Origin: Pseudohaliea rubra DSM 19751
GTDB taxonomy: Bacteria > Pseudomonadota > Gammaproteobacteria > Pseudomonadales > Halieaceae
Direction of reading: 5' to 3'
NCBI RefSeq assembly: GCF_000764025.1
Contig: NZ_KN234745.1
Span: 124,001-188,000 of the forward strand
DNA: 64,000 nucleotides
The translations under genes were made by a program, and so were the position numbers. The notes under the pieces were generated by a model. That model was not told the DNA's origin, did no database searches, and worked only from the letters and a program-made list of their open reading frames with translations. Positions 15,452 through 23,757 of this stretch are shown piece after piece. How positions within the stretch are numbered: position 1 is the first letter of the stretch; the number at the start of each line of letters is the position of its first letter.

Positions 15452-16378
15452 ATGGAAACAGCCCAAGCCGCAAACAGTGCCCACAAGGCCCTGGTAACGC
15501 CCTTCTTCGACGAGGCGACGAACACACTCAGCTATGTCGTCCGGGACCCGGGCAGCCAGGCCTGCGCCGTAGTCGACTCCGTGCTGGACCTGGACTATGC
15601 ATCAGGGACCATCAGCTACACGAGTGCGGACCAGATCATCAGCTTCATCCGCGACAACACGCTCGAGCTTGAATGGATTCTCGAAACCCATGTCCACGCG
15701 GACCACCTCTCCGCCGCCCCGTACCTGCAACAGGAACTCGGCGGCAGGATCGCCATCGGCGACCATATCACCACCGTGCAGGAGACCTTCGGAGAAGTGT
15801 TTTCAACCGGCCAAGGTTTTGCCCGCGACGGCTCACAGTTCGATGTGCTCCTTTGCGAAGGAGACGCAATCAATATCGGCGGCCTTGCCGGCTACGCCAT
15901 GCACACCCCGGGACATACGCCTGCCTGCATGACCTATGTACTCGGTGACGCTATTTTTGTCGGCGATACGCTGTTCATGCCCGACTATGGCACGGCCCGC
16001 TGTGACTTTCCCGGCGGCGATGCAGCCACCCTCTTCCGGTCAATCCAGCGCATCCTTTCCCTGCCGGCGGACATGCGCCTCTTTGTCTGCCATGATTACC
16101 TGCCGAACGGTCGAGAGCTTGAGTTCGAGACCACCGTGGGCGCCGAGCGGCAGGACAATATTCACGTGCATGAGGGCATCTCTGAAGAGGCCTTCGTGGC
16201 CATGCGAGAGAAGCGCGACGCCACCCTGGGCATGCCGACGCTGATCCTGCCCTCGCTACAGGTCAATATGCGTGCCGGCCATATGCCACCGGCCGAGGGC
16301 GAACGCTTTTTCCTCAAGCTGCCGCTCAATGCCTTTGGCGGCCCCGATCTCGGCCGCCTCGCAGCGAAGGGAGAGTAA
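15452..16378 (+). CDS. pdo: Persulfide dioxygenase, Blh-type MBL-fold protein
   Basis: A 308-residue MBL-fold enzyme. The start METAQAAN lies about 70 bases after the predicted sigma54 start site; a longer open frame upstream runs through the promoter and is rejected. Iron and active-site motifs are ETHVHADHLSAAPYLQ, HTPGHTPACMTYVLGDA, GDTLFMPDYGTARCDFPGG and the late VCHDYLP histidine. This pattern belongs to ETHE1/Blh persulfide dioxygenases, which oxidise glutathione persulfide to sulfite and glutathione. It is the first gene of the FisR-controlled operon and is followed after 4 bases by the SQR fusion, whose product (persulfide) is its substrate. Confidence 0.93.
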   Translation: METAQAANSAHKALVTPFFDEATNTLSYVVRDPGSQACAVVDSVLDLDYASGTISYTSADQIISFIRDNTLELEWILETHVHADHLSAAPYLQQELGGRIAIGDHITTVQETFGEVFSTGQGFARDGSQFDVLLCEGDAINIGGLAGYAMHTPGHTPACMTYVLGDAIFVGDTLFMPDYGTARCDFPGGDAATLFRSIQRILSLPADMRLFVCHDYLPNGRELEFETTVGAERQDNIHVHEGISEEAFVAMREKRDATLGMPTLILPSLQVNMRAGHMPPAEGERFFLKLPLNAFGGPDLGRLAAKGE

Positions 16379-16382
16379 GGTC

Positions 16383-18080
16383 ATGAGCGTCGATATCATA
16401 AGAGTCAGTGACGAATACGCCGTCTCCGCCCAGATCAGCGCTGCCGACATCGAGGCAATTGTCGCCTCCGGGGCGAAGTCGCTGCTCTGCAGCCGACCCG
16501 ATGGCGAGGCCAATGACCAGCCGACCTTTGCGGAGCTTGAGGCCGTCGCCCGGGAAGCGGGCCTCGAGGTCGCCCACGTGCCGGTTATCTCCGGCAAGGT
16601 AAACGAAAAGAACGTGGACGATTTTCTGGCGGTGGTAGAACGGCTGGAAAAGCCCATCCACGCCTACTGTCGCACGGGCACGCGCTCGATGACCCTGTGG
16701 ACCCTTTACCAGCGCCGCCTCGGCGTGCCGGACGAGGAACTGCTCACGCGCGCCAGCGCCTGCGGTTACGATCTGTCGGAAGTCCTGGCAGCAAAGCAGA
16801 AAACCCGCGCCGCCGCAGGTCCGGGGCACCGCCGGGATCACTACGATATTGTTATCGTCGGCGCCGGTGCAGCGGGGATCGCGGTGGCTTCGAGCCTCAT
16901 GGCGCGCACTCAGGATCTGGCCATCGCCATCATCGATCCTGCCGCCGTCCACTATTATCAGCCCGGCTGGACCATGGTGGGCGCTGGCGTATTCACCCAG
17001 CAGGAAACGGTCAAGACCACAGCATCTCTTATCCCCCGCGGTGTCACCTGGATCCAGGCGGCCGTCGGCGACCTGGAGCCCGATGAGAACCGGGTGCTTC
17101 TGGAGGACGCGCGGCCGGTGTACTACGACCGGCTCATCGTCGCCCCGGGTATCAAGCTCGACTGGAACGGCATCGAGGGGCTGGTGGACACCCTCGGTGA
17201 CAACGGCGTGACCTCCAACTACCGCTTCGACCTGGCACCCTACACCTGGGAACTGGTGAGCCAACTGCGCTCGGGCCGTGCGGTCTTCACGCAACCGCCG
17301 ATGCCGATCAAGTGCGCCGGTGCGCCACAGAAAGCCGTGTACATGTCTGCAGACCACTGGAAGCGCAGCGGCTCCCTGGGGGCTATCGACATCGCCTTCT
17401 ACAACGCCGGCCAGGTGCTCTTCGGCGTCAAGGAATATGTTCCGGCGCTCATGGCCTATATGGAGGGCTACGGCGTTGACCTCAACTTCGGCAAGCGCCT
17501 GGTGCGCATCGATGGCCCGGGCCAGACGGCCTGGTTCGAGACGCAGAACGCCGACGGCGGGATCATTGAGGAAAGCACCGCTTTCGACATGATCCATGTG
17601 GTGCCGCCTCAGACAGCTCCGGATTTCGTCCGCGGCAGCCCCCTGGCCGACGAGGCCGGTTGGATCGATGTCGACCAGAACACGCTGCAGCACCGGCGCT
17701 ACGCGAATGTCTGGGGCCTCGGTGATGCCATGAACGCGCCGAATGCCAAGACGGCGGCTGCGGCACGCATGCAGGCGCCGATCGTCGCCAACAACCTGCT
17801 GCAGGATCTCGGCAAGGCCCGGGGTGTGGCCCACTACAACGGCTATGGCTCCTGCCCGCTCACCGTCGAACGCGGCAAGATCGTGCTCGCCGAGTTCGGT
17901 TACGGAGGCAAGCTGCTGCCGAGCTTCCCGCGCTGGCTCATCAACGGCGAAAAGCCTTCGCGACTGGCCTGGATCCTCAAGGAAAAAATCCTGCCGCCGG
18001 TCTACTGGAAGGCCATGCTGCGGGGCCGTGAGTGGATGGTTGAGCCCGAGCGAAGCAAGCCCGGCGCCAACGCTGCATGA
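16383..18080 (+). CDS. sqr: DUF442 phosphatase-like domain fused to type II sulfide:quinone oxidoreductase
   Basis: A 565-residue two-domain protein. Residues 1-110 match the DUF442 (beta-lactamase-hydrolase-like phosphatase) domain, with the active loop HAYCRTGTRSMTLWTLY; this Cys-x4-Arg loop could carry a persulfide. After a linker, the SQR domain begins with the FAD motif DIVIVGAGAAGIAVASSL and contains the type II signature HYYQPGWTMVGAG. Both redox cysteines known from human SQOR are present, in IKCAGAPQKAVY and GSCPLTVERGK. SQR oxidises sulfide to sulfane sulfur and passes two electrons to quinone at the inner membrane. The last 4 bases overlap the SulP start (ATGA), so the genes are translationally coupled. 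Confidence 0.93.
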   Translation: MSVDIIRVSDEYAVSAQISAADIEAIVASGAKSLLCSRPDGEANDQPTFAELEAVAREAGLEVAHVPVISGKVNEKNVDDFLAVVERLEKPIHAYCRTGTRSMTLWTLYQRRLGVPDEELLTRASACGYDLSEVLAAKQKTRAAAGPGHRRDHYDIVIVGAGAAGIAVASSLMARTQDLAIAIIDPAAVHYYQPGWTMVGAGVFTQQETVKTTASLIPRGVTWIQAAVGDLEPDENRVLLEDARPVYYDRLIVAPGIKLDWNGIEGLVDTLGDNGVTSNYRFDLAPYTWELVSQLRSGRAVFTQPPMPIKCAGAPQKAVYMSADHWKRSGSLGAIDIAFYNAGQVLFGVKEYVPALMAYMEGYGVDLNFGKRLVRIDGPGQTAWFETQNADGGIIEESTAFDMIHVVPPQTAPDFVRGSPLADEAGWIDVDQNTLQHRRYANVWGLGDAMNAPNAKTAAAARMQAPIVANNLLQDLGKARGVAHYNGYGSCPLTVERGKIVLAEFGYGGKLLPSFPRWLINGEKPSRLAWILKEKILPPVYWKAMLRGREWMVEPERSKPGANAA

Positions 18081-19798
18081 ACGGGGGGCCGGCCCGCTTT
18101 CTGCCACCCCTCCAGTGGCTGCGGGGTTACGGTGGCGCGACCCTGGCGAGCGACCTGCTGGCGGCGGTGATCGTAACGATCATGCTGATTCCGCAATCTC
18201 TCGCCTACGCGCTCCTCGCCGGACTGCCGCCGGAGATGGGCCTCTATGCGAGCATCCTGCCACTGATCGCCTACGCGCTTTTCGGCACCAGTCGCACGCT
18301 GTCCGTGGGGCCAGTGGCCGTGGCCTCGCTCATGACCGCCACGGCAGTGGGCAAGGTGGCTGAGGCGGGCACCGCCGATTACGCCAGTGCTGCGGTGGCC
18401 ATGGCCCTGATGTCCGGCCTCATGCTCGCCGCCATGGGTCTGCTGCGCTTCGGGGCCCTTGCCAACCTGCTGTCACACCCGGTGGTGTCGGGATTCATAA
18501 CCGCATCGGGGATCATTATCGCCCTGTCGCAGCTGCGCCATATCCTCGGCATCGAGGCACACGGCGAGACACTCCTGGACCTGGGGCACTCGCTGCTGGC
18601 ACACGTCGCAGCCTTCAACAGCCTCACGCTCGCCACGGGCATGGCCGCCCTCCTCTTCCTGTTCTGGGTGCGCCGGGGCCTGGCCCCGCTCCTTACCCGC
18701 GCCGGCCTCCCCGCGGCTACTGCGGGTATGGTGGCAAAGGCCGGTCCGGTGCTGATCATCGTGCTGACCACGCTGGCCAGCTATCTCGGTGGTTTCGAGG
18801 CGCAGGACGTAGCCGTCGTCGGCACGGTACCCAGCGGCCTCCCCGCCTTCAGCACGCCCGTCTTCGATGCCGAGCTGTGGTCCGAGCTCGCCGTGTCCGC
18901 CCTGCTGGTAAGCATCATCGGTTTCGTGGAATCCGTATCCGTGGGTCGGACGCTCGCCGCCAAGCGGCGCCAGACCATCGACGCAAACCAGGAGCTGCTT
19001 GCTCTGGGTGCCGCGAATATAGCCTCCGGGGTCTCGAGCGGCTTCCCGGTCACGGGGGGCTTCTCCCGGTCCGTGGTGAACTTCGATGCCGGGGCAGAGA
19101 CCCAGCTGGCCAGCGTATTCACCGCCGCGGGCATCGCGCTGGCAGCACTTTTTCTGACGCCGGTGCTTTATTTTCTACCGCAGGCCACACTCGCGGCGAC
19201 GATCATCGTTGCGGTGACTTCACTCATTGACTGGGGAACGGTTCGGCTGGCCTGGCGTTACTCGCGCTCGGACTTCATCGCGGTGACGGCGACGATCGTG
19301 GTCACCCTCGCCCTCGGCGTGGAGCTCGGCGTGCTCGCCGGTATCATCGCCTCCATCGCCCTGCACCTGCACAAGACCTCACGGCCGCACATCGCCGTGG
19401 TCGGCACCGTACCGGGCACCGAGCACTATCGGAATGTCGAGCGCCACGAGGTAGTGACCTACCCCGGAATCGTGTCCATCCGCGTCGATGAGAGCCTTTA
19501 CTTCGTCAACGCCGCCTACCTCGAGAGTGCAATCTACGCCATTGTGGCGGCGCGCCCGGAGGTGCAGCATGTTGTGCTGCAGTGTGCCGCGGTGAATGAA
19601 ATCGACCTCTCGGCTCTGGAGGCGCTGGAGAACATCGACCACCGTCTGCGTGAACGCGGTATGCAGCTTCACCTATCTGAGGTAAAAGGGCCAGTGATGG
19701 ACGGCCTGAAGCGCACGGACTTTCTCGAACACCTGAGCGGTGACGTTTTCCTCAGCCACCACCAGGCTGTGGAAGCACTGCGCGACCGCCAGGACTGA
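18077..19798 (+). CDS. SulP-family inorganic anion transporter with STAS domain
   Basis: A 573-residue permease. The hydrophobic SulP domain spans residues 1 to about 430, with the family patterns IPQSLAYALLAGLPPEMGLYAS, FGTSRTLSVGPVAVASLMT and GFPVTGGFSRSVVNFDAGA. A cytoplasmic STAS domain (about 445-570) follows, containing YFVNAAYLESAIYAIV and VVLQCAAVNEIDLSALEALE. SulP proteins move sulfate, bicarbonate or related anions. As the last gene of the sulfide-oxidation operon, with a 4-base overlap to sqr, it is probably an exporter or exchanger for the sulfite or sulfate formed. No sulfite dehydrogenase is present in the window, so the anion exported may be sulfite; this is inference. Confidence 0.92.
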   Translation: MNGGPARFLPPLQWLRGYGGATLASDLLAAVIVTIMLIPQSLAYALLAGLPPEMGLYASILPLIAYALFGTSRTLSVGPVAVASLMTATAVGKVAEAGTADYASAAVAMALMSGLMLAAMGLLRFGALANLLSHPVVSGFITASGIIIALSQLRHILGIEAHGETLLDLGHSLLAHVAAFNSLTLATGMAALLFLFWVRRGLAPLLTRAGLPAATAGMVAKAGPVLIIVLTTLASYLGGFEAQDVAVVGTVPSGLPAFSTPVFDAELWSELAVSALLVSIIGFVESVSVGRTLAAKRRQTIDANQELLALGAANIASGVSSGFPVTGGFSRSVVNFDAGAETQLASVFTAAGIALAALFLTPVLYFLPQATLAATIIVAVTSLIDWGTVRLAWRYSRSDFIAVTATIVVTLALGVELGVLAGIIASIALHLHKTSRPHIAVVGTVPGTEHYRNVERHEVVTYPGIVSIRVDESLYFVNAAYLESAIYAIVAARPEVQHVVLQCAAVNEIDLSALEALENIDHRLRERGMQLHLSEVKGPVMDGLKRTDFLEHLSGDVFLSHHQAVEALRDRQD

Positions 19799-19813
19799 CG
19801 GACAGCACCGGGC

Positions 19814-20875
19814 TCAGACCTGGCGTCGGTCGAGTCCGCGCTGCCAGAGCCTGAGGATCGCGCGGGTGACGGCAGCTTCCGCAGCGATCCCCAGCCGGTC
19901 CTGCCAGCTGCGGCGCTCTACGAAGTGTACGGCGATGAGGTCCCGATCAGTGGCCAGCGCCGTAAGCAGGGCATCCGAGGTGCTGAGTTCATCGACAAGC
20001 CCGGCTTCGAGTGCCCGGCGCCCGTACCAGATCTCGCCGGTTGCTACCGCGTCTACGTCGAGGGCCGGACGGTTCTCGCGCACGAAGAGCTTGAACAGCT
20101 CATGGGTGTCCTCGAGCTCCTGCTGGAACTTCTGCCGGCCCTTGTCGGTGTTTTCCCCGAACAGTGTCAACGTGCGTTTGTATTCGCCGGCAGTGAGCAG
20201 CTCCACATCTACCTCGTGCTTTTTCAGGAGGCGATGAAAGTTCGGCAGCTGCGCAACCACACCGATGGAGCCGAGCACTGCGAAGGGTGCCGCGACGATA
20301 CGCTCGGCAACGCAGGCCATCATGTAACCGCCACTCGCGGCGACCTTGTCGACACAGACCGTCAGCGGCATGCCGGCGTCACGCAGCCGTTGGAGCTGGC
20401 TGGCCGCCAGCCCGTAGCCATGCACAATGCCGCCGGGGCTCTCGAGGCGCAGGATCACGTCATCTCCGTCCCGGCGCGCGGCGAGTACCGCGCTCACTTC
20501 CTCCCGCAGCTGCCCGGCGGCGGTGGCGCGGAGATCGCCATCGAAGTCCAGCACGAAGCTCACCGGGCGCTCCCGGCCCCCTTCCCCGTCCCTGGAAGCC
20601 TTTTTGCGTGCTTTCGCCGCAGCCTTTTCCGCCTTGCGGCGTGCTTTGGCGGAAGCCTTGGCGGCTATCGGGTCCAGCGCCTCAGCGAGCGTCGCTGCCT
20701 GCTGACGGTAGCGCTCGTGCAGCTTGTGCACCTCAAGGTGACCGCCGCTGTCCCCTTTCTTCTGCCGCTGGGCGATCACAGCAATGCCGAGCACCAGGAG
20801 CAGCGCCGCCAGCACCACGCTGATCGCCTGGGCCAGGAACAGGCCGACCTCACTCAGGAATTCCACGTGCTGCAC
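19814..20875 (-). CDS. sohB: Inner-membrane serine peptidase SohB (S49)
   Basis: A 353-residue SppA-family protease. One N-terminal transmembrane segment (LAQAISVVLAALLLVLGIAVIA) is followed by a Lys/Ala-rich charged stretch (KASAKARRKAEKAAAKARKK) and the S49 catalytic domain. The nucleophile is the serine of VAASGGYMMACVA, and the general-base lysine is in LTAGEYKRTLTLFGENTD. The domain order and length match E. coli SohB (about 349). It is thought to cleave membrane or signal-peptide fragments. It converges on the SulP gene with a 15-base gap and ends a minus-strand run with nudC, 9 bases upstream. Confidence 0.95.
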   Translation of the reverse strand: MQHVEFLSEVGLFLAQAISVVLAALLLVLGIAVIAQRQKKGDSGGHLEVHKLHERYRQQAATLAEALDPIAAKASAKARRKAEKAAAKARKKASRDGEGGRERPVSFVLDFDGDLRATAAGQLREEVSAVLAARRDGDDVILRLESPGGIVHGYGLAASQLQRLRDAGMPLTVCVDKVAASGGYMMACVAERIVAAPFAVLGSIGVVAQLPNFHRLLKKHEVDVELLTAGEYKRTLTLFGENTDKGRQKFQQELEDTHELFKLFVRENRPALDVDAVATGEIWYGRRALEAGLVDELSTSDALLTALATDRDLIAVHFVERRSWQDRLGIAAEAAVTRAILRLWQRGLDRRQV

Positions 20876-20884
20876 TCCCCGCCG

Positions 20885-21694
20885 TCAGGCGATTTCGTCA
20901 AGGTAGGACTGGATCAGCTGACCGGCGATGGAACCGGCCGGCGGGATCGGCGGCAGGTCCCGGTAGTGGAACCAGTCGGCGTGGGCAATCTCTTCCGGCT
21001 GACAGCAAATAGCACCACTGGCGTAGCGGGCATGGAAACCCACCATGAGCTGATCGGGAAAAGGCCAGGGCTGCGAGCTGAAGTATCGCGGCGTCTCCAC
21101 TTCCACTGCGACCTCCTCACGTACTTCCCGTGCGACGCAATGTTCGAGGCTCTCGCCCGCCTCCACAAAGCCGGCGAGGGTGCTATAGAACGGGCGCCGG
21201 GTCCGTGCATTGCGCGCCAGCAGAAGATAGTCGCCGCGGGTAACGAGCACGATTACACAGGGTGAAATGCGCGGGTAGACGCTTCGGGCACAGCCGTCGC
21301 AGCGCATGGCACGTTCCCTGGCATCCAGCACCATGGGGGCGCCGCAGCGGCCGCAGAAGCGATGGTCACGCTCCCATGCCAGCAACTGAGCGGCACGGCC
21401 GGCAAGGGCAAAGAGTGGTTCGTCCACGCGCCCCAGAAGCTGATAAAGGCTGCCGCAATGGTGCTGCATGGGGTCCAGCTGAGCGGTCTCAAGCTCCACC
21501 GCAAAACATGGTCGCCCCTGCCAACGACCGATAAACTGTTCCCGGCGCACGGCCCAACCATTGAGTTCGAGCTGACGCAGACTCCACGCCGGGTTCCCGC
21601 CGCCCCGAAGCTCACTGACGAGCTGTCCTTCCTGGAAAACGAAATGTAGGGCGTCGTCCCGGTTGTCGGGCGGCGGCGCTTCGAACTCGAACAT
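20885..21694 (-). CDS. nudC: NAD+ diphosphatase / deNADding Nudix hydrolase NudC
   Basis: A 269-residue enzyme that cleaves NAD(H) to NMN(H) and AMP and removes NAD caps from RNA. The start MFEFEAP is preferred over an upstream in-frame ATG because homology begins there. The zinc ribbon is CGRCGAPM with CDGC 18 residues on. The Nudix box is GFVEAGESLEHCVAREVREEV. The NudC-specific SQPWPFP motif follows directly, here continued DQLM. The length is near E. coli NudC (257). It lies immediately upstream of sohB on the same strand. Confidence 0.95.
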   Translation of the reverse strand: MFEFEAPPPDNRDDALHFVFQEGQLVSELRGGGNPAWSLRQLELNGWAVRREQFIGRWQGRPCFAVELETAQLDPMQHHCGSLYQLLGRVDEPLFALAGRAAQLLAWERDHRFCGRCGAPMVLDARERAMRCDGCARSVYPRISPCVIVLVTRGDYLLLARNARTRRPFYSTLAGFVEAGESLEHCVAREVREEVAVEVETPRYFSSQPWPFPDQLMVGFHARYASGAICCQPEEIAHADWFHYRDLPPIPPAGSIAGQLIQSYLDEIA

Positions 21695-21814
21695 GGTTAG
21701 GCTATTCCCGGGAGAAACGGCGGCTGAGAGCCCGTCATGGTACGCAGCACGACAAGGTGGTCGCAAGGCCTGCCGGTGGCAGACCATCGTGGCCGGGGCT
21801 ATGCATGCGGGGCG

Positions 21815-23503
21815 CTAGAGATACTCCAGGAACACATAGACGACTAGCAGCAGGAGCACCCAAAGGGCGATAGTCCGCGTTGACCAGACCCGCCCCAGGA
21901 GACCCACCCGCAGCAGCAATCCCTCGGCGCCATTGACGCCGCCTGTGACCAGGCGCTGGCCGCCCTCACCAAGGGCACCGAAACCGCTGCCGGCGACCCG
22001 GCGCACGGCACCGGCAGCGGCGGGCAGCAGCCGACGGTAGCTCCACTCCACATCCAGGTTGGTGCTCGGCAGCTCCGGCGGGTAGAGCCCCTTGAGGTTG
22101 AGCCAGACAAAAGCCAGGGCTGAGAAGAAGAGCAGCTGGCTCTGGGTGAGGATGTGCGCTGCCGTATAGGGCTCGTAGTTGACCGGGAACGGCAGACGGT
22201 CATAGAGGAGCCAGGGGTAGCTGCCGATAAACAGGCACAAGGCCGCGGCCAGTCCCATGGCGACCAACATGCTCCGCGGCGCCTCTCGGCAGCGCAAGCC
22301 TGAATCATGGGCATAGAAAGCAAAATAAGGGATTTTGATTCCGGCGTGGTGGAAGACGCCGGCGGAGGCAAACAGCAGTGCCAGCCAGACGATCTCGTGG
22401 TGCGCCTCCAGCGCCGCCACCATGACCATGGACTTCGAGACGAAGCCCGAAAACAGCGGGAAGGCGGAGATGGAGGCGGCGCCGACGATACAGAAACCCG
22501 TAGTCCAGGGCATGGACTTGTACAGACCGCCGAGATCCGAGCCGTTCATGCGGCCGGTGCGCAGGAGCACGGCGCCCATGGTCATGAAGAGCAGGCCCTT
22601 GAAAATCACGTCGTTGAAGGCGTGCGCGACCGCACCGTTGATCGCAAGCTCCGTGCCGATGCCAATACCGACAACCATGAACCCCACCTGGTTGATGAGG
22701 CTGTAGGCCAGTACCCGGCGCAGGTCATTTTCGATGACCGCGAAGAAGATGGGAAACATGGCCATGGTGGCGCCGATGTATACAAGGAGCTCCGTACCGG
22801 GGAAGGCCCGCGCCAGCGCATAGACCGCGACCTTGGTCGTAAACGCCGACAAAAACACGGTGCCCGCCGGTGTCGATTCCGGGTAAGCATCGGTCAGCCA
22901 GTTGTGCAGCCCCGGGAAGCAGCATTTGATCCCGATAGCGAGAAAAATGAGCCAGGGCCCAAGGCCTTCGAGCGTCATCGCCGTGAACGTTACATCGCCG
23001 GTTTCGGCGATCACCAGCAGCGCGCCTGCCAGGAGCAGCACGCCGGAGCCGATCTGGATCACCAGGTAGCGCATGGCCGCGCCGAAAGCCCGCGCCGTAC
23101 GCCGTGCCAACACCAGGAAAACGGAGGTCAGCGCAAGCAGCTCCCAGAACACGAACAGGGTAAGCAGATCGCCGGCAAACACCGCGCCCAGGGCGCTGCC
23201 CGCATAGAGCATTGCCGCCACCTGTTGCATGCGATCGCGCAGGGTGAAGGCATAAATGAAACCGATGAACGCTGCCAGGTGGAACAGGTAGCCGAAGAGT
23301 TCACTGAGCCGGTCGAGCTGCACCAGCACCAGGGTGTGGTCGAACAGCGTCAGCGTGGCGCTGGCGCCTGCCTCCAGGCCGTAGAGATTCCACGCGCCGA
23401 TGAGCGGTATAGCGAGCGCGAGCAGCCGACGCTGGGCATCGGGCAGCAGCGCCATGAGCAGACCGCCGGCATAGAAGATGAGAAACGGCGCGACGCTATT
23501 CAT
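21815..23503 (-). CDS. Proton-conducting antiporter subunit, NuoL/MrpD-type (third copy)
   Basis: A 562-residue polytopic protein of the proton-translocating NADH-quinone oxidoreductase/Mrp family. Conserved charges are kept: Glu in LTLFVFWELLALTS, Lys in LAIGIKCCFPGLHNWLTDAYP, and Lys in FTTKVAVYALARAF. The core antiporter module ends near residue 450. The C-terminal part (LDVEWSYRRLLPAAAG onward) is a cytoplasmic or amphipathic stretch that ends in one more hydrophobic helix (IALWVLLLLVVYVFL), longer than its two paralogues in the operon. It is the last gene of the antiporter operon, and its start overlaps the 83-residue gene by 8 bases. Confidence 0.88.
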   Translation of the reverse strand: MNSVAPFLIFYAGGLLMALLPDAQRRLLALAIPLIGAWNLYGLEAGASATLTLFDHTLVLVQLDRLSELFGYLFHLAAFIGFIYAFTLRDRMQQVAAMLYAGSALGAVFAGDLLTLFVFWELLALTSVFLVLARRTARAFGAAMRYLVIQIGSGVLLLAGALLVIAETGDVTFTAMTLEGLGPWLIFLAIGIKCCFPGLHNWLTDAYPESTPAGTVFLSAFTTKVAVYALARAFPGTELLVYIGATMAMFPIFFAVIENDLRRVLAYSLINQVGFMVVGIGIGTELAINGAVAHAFNDVIFKGLLFMTMGAVLLRTGRMNGSDLGGLYKSMPWTTGFCIVGAASISAFPLFSGFVSKSMVMVAALEAHHEIVWLALLFASAGVFHHAGIKIPYFAFYAHDSGLRCREAPRSMLVAMGLAAALCLFIGSYPWLLYDRLPFPVNYEPYTAAHILTQSQLLFFSALAFVWLNLKGLYPPELPSTNLDVEWSYRRLLPAAAGAVRRVAGSGFGALGEGGQRLVTGGVNGAEGLLLRVGLLGRVWSTRTIALWVLLLLVVYVFLEYL

Positions 23504-23747
23504 CGTAGTAGTCTTCTCCGCGCATCAGCAGCTTGCGCATCTCCTTGGCCACCAGCACAAGCAGCACGCAGGCGACGAAGCCATAAAGGCAATAAAAACC
23601 CCAGAGGGCTTCCCAGGGGTGATCCACATGCCGGTGTATGACGAAATCCAGCAGCAGGCTCAGGCCACAAAGCGCATAAAGGGCGTACATGAGGCGGCGT
23701 ACGTTGCGCGGATCATCGAAGAGGTGTTTCTTTTCCGGTTCGGTCAT
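23496..23747 (-). CDS. Unrecognised 83-residue two-helix membrane protein in antiporter operon
   Basis: A small protein starting MTEPEKKHLFDDPRNVRR, chosen because the frame upstream of it is antisense-like and Cys-rich. Two hydrophobic helices are visible, LMYALYALCGLSLLLDFVI and ALWGFYCLYGFVACVLLVLVA, with a His-Arg-His-Val loop between them and a charged tail (KEMRKLLMRGEDYYDE). It lies 10 bases from the upstream antiporter subunit and overlaps the next subunit by 8 bases, so it is made with the complex. I do not recognise it as MnhA-G. It is likely an accessory or assembly subunit. Confidence 0.8.
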   Translation of the reverse strand: MTEPEKKHLFDDPRNVRRLMYALYALCGLSLLLDFVIHRHVDHPWEALWGFYCLYGFVACVLLVLVAKEMRKLLMRGEDYYDE

Positions 23748-23757
23748 GGCGCGGTCC

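Noticed and set aside
16326-18107. 593-codon minus-strand open frame
   Set aside because: Antisense to the DUF442-SQR fusion; composition is His/Arg/Gln-rich, as expected of a shadow frame in high-GC DNA.
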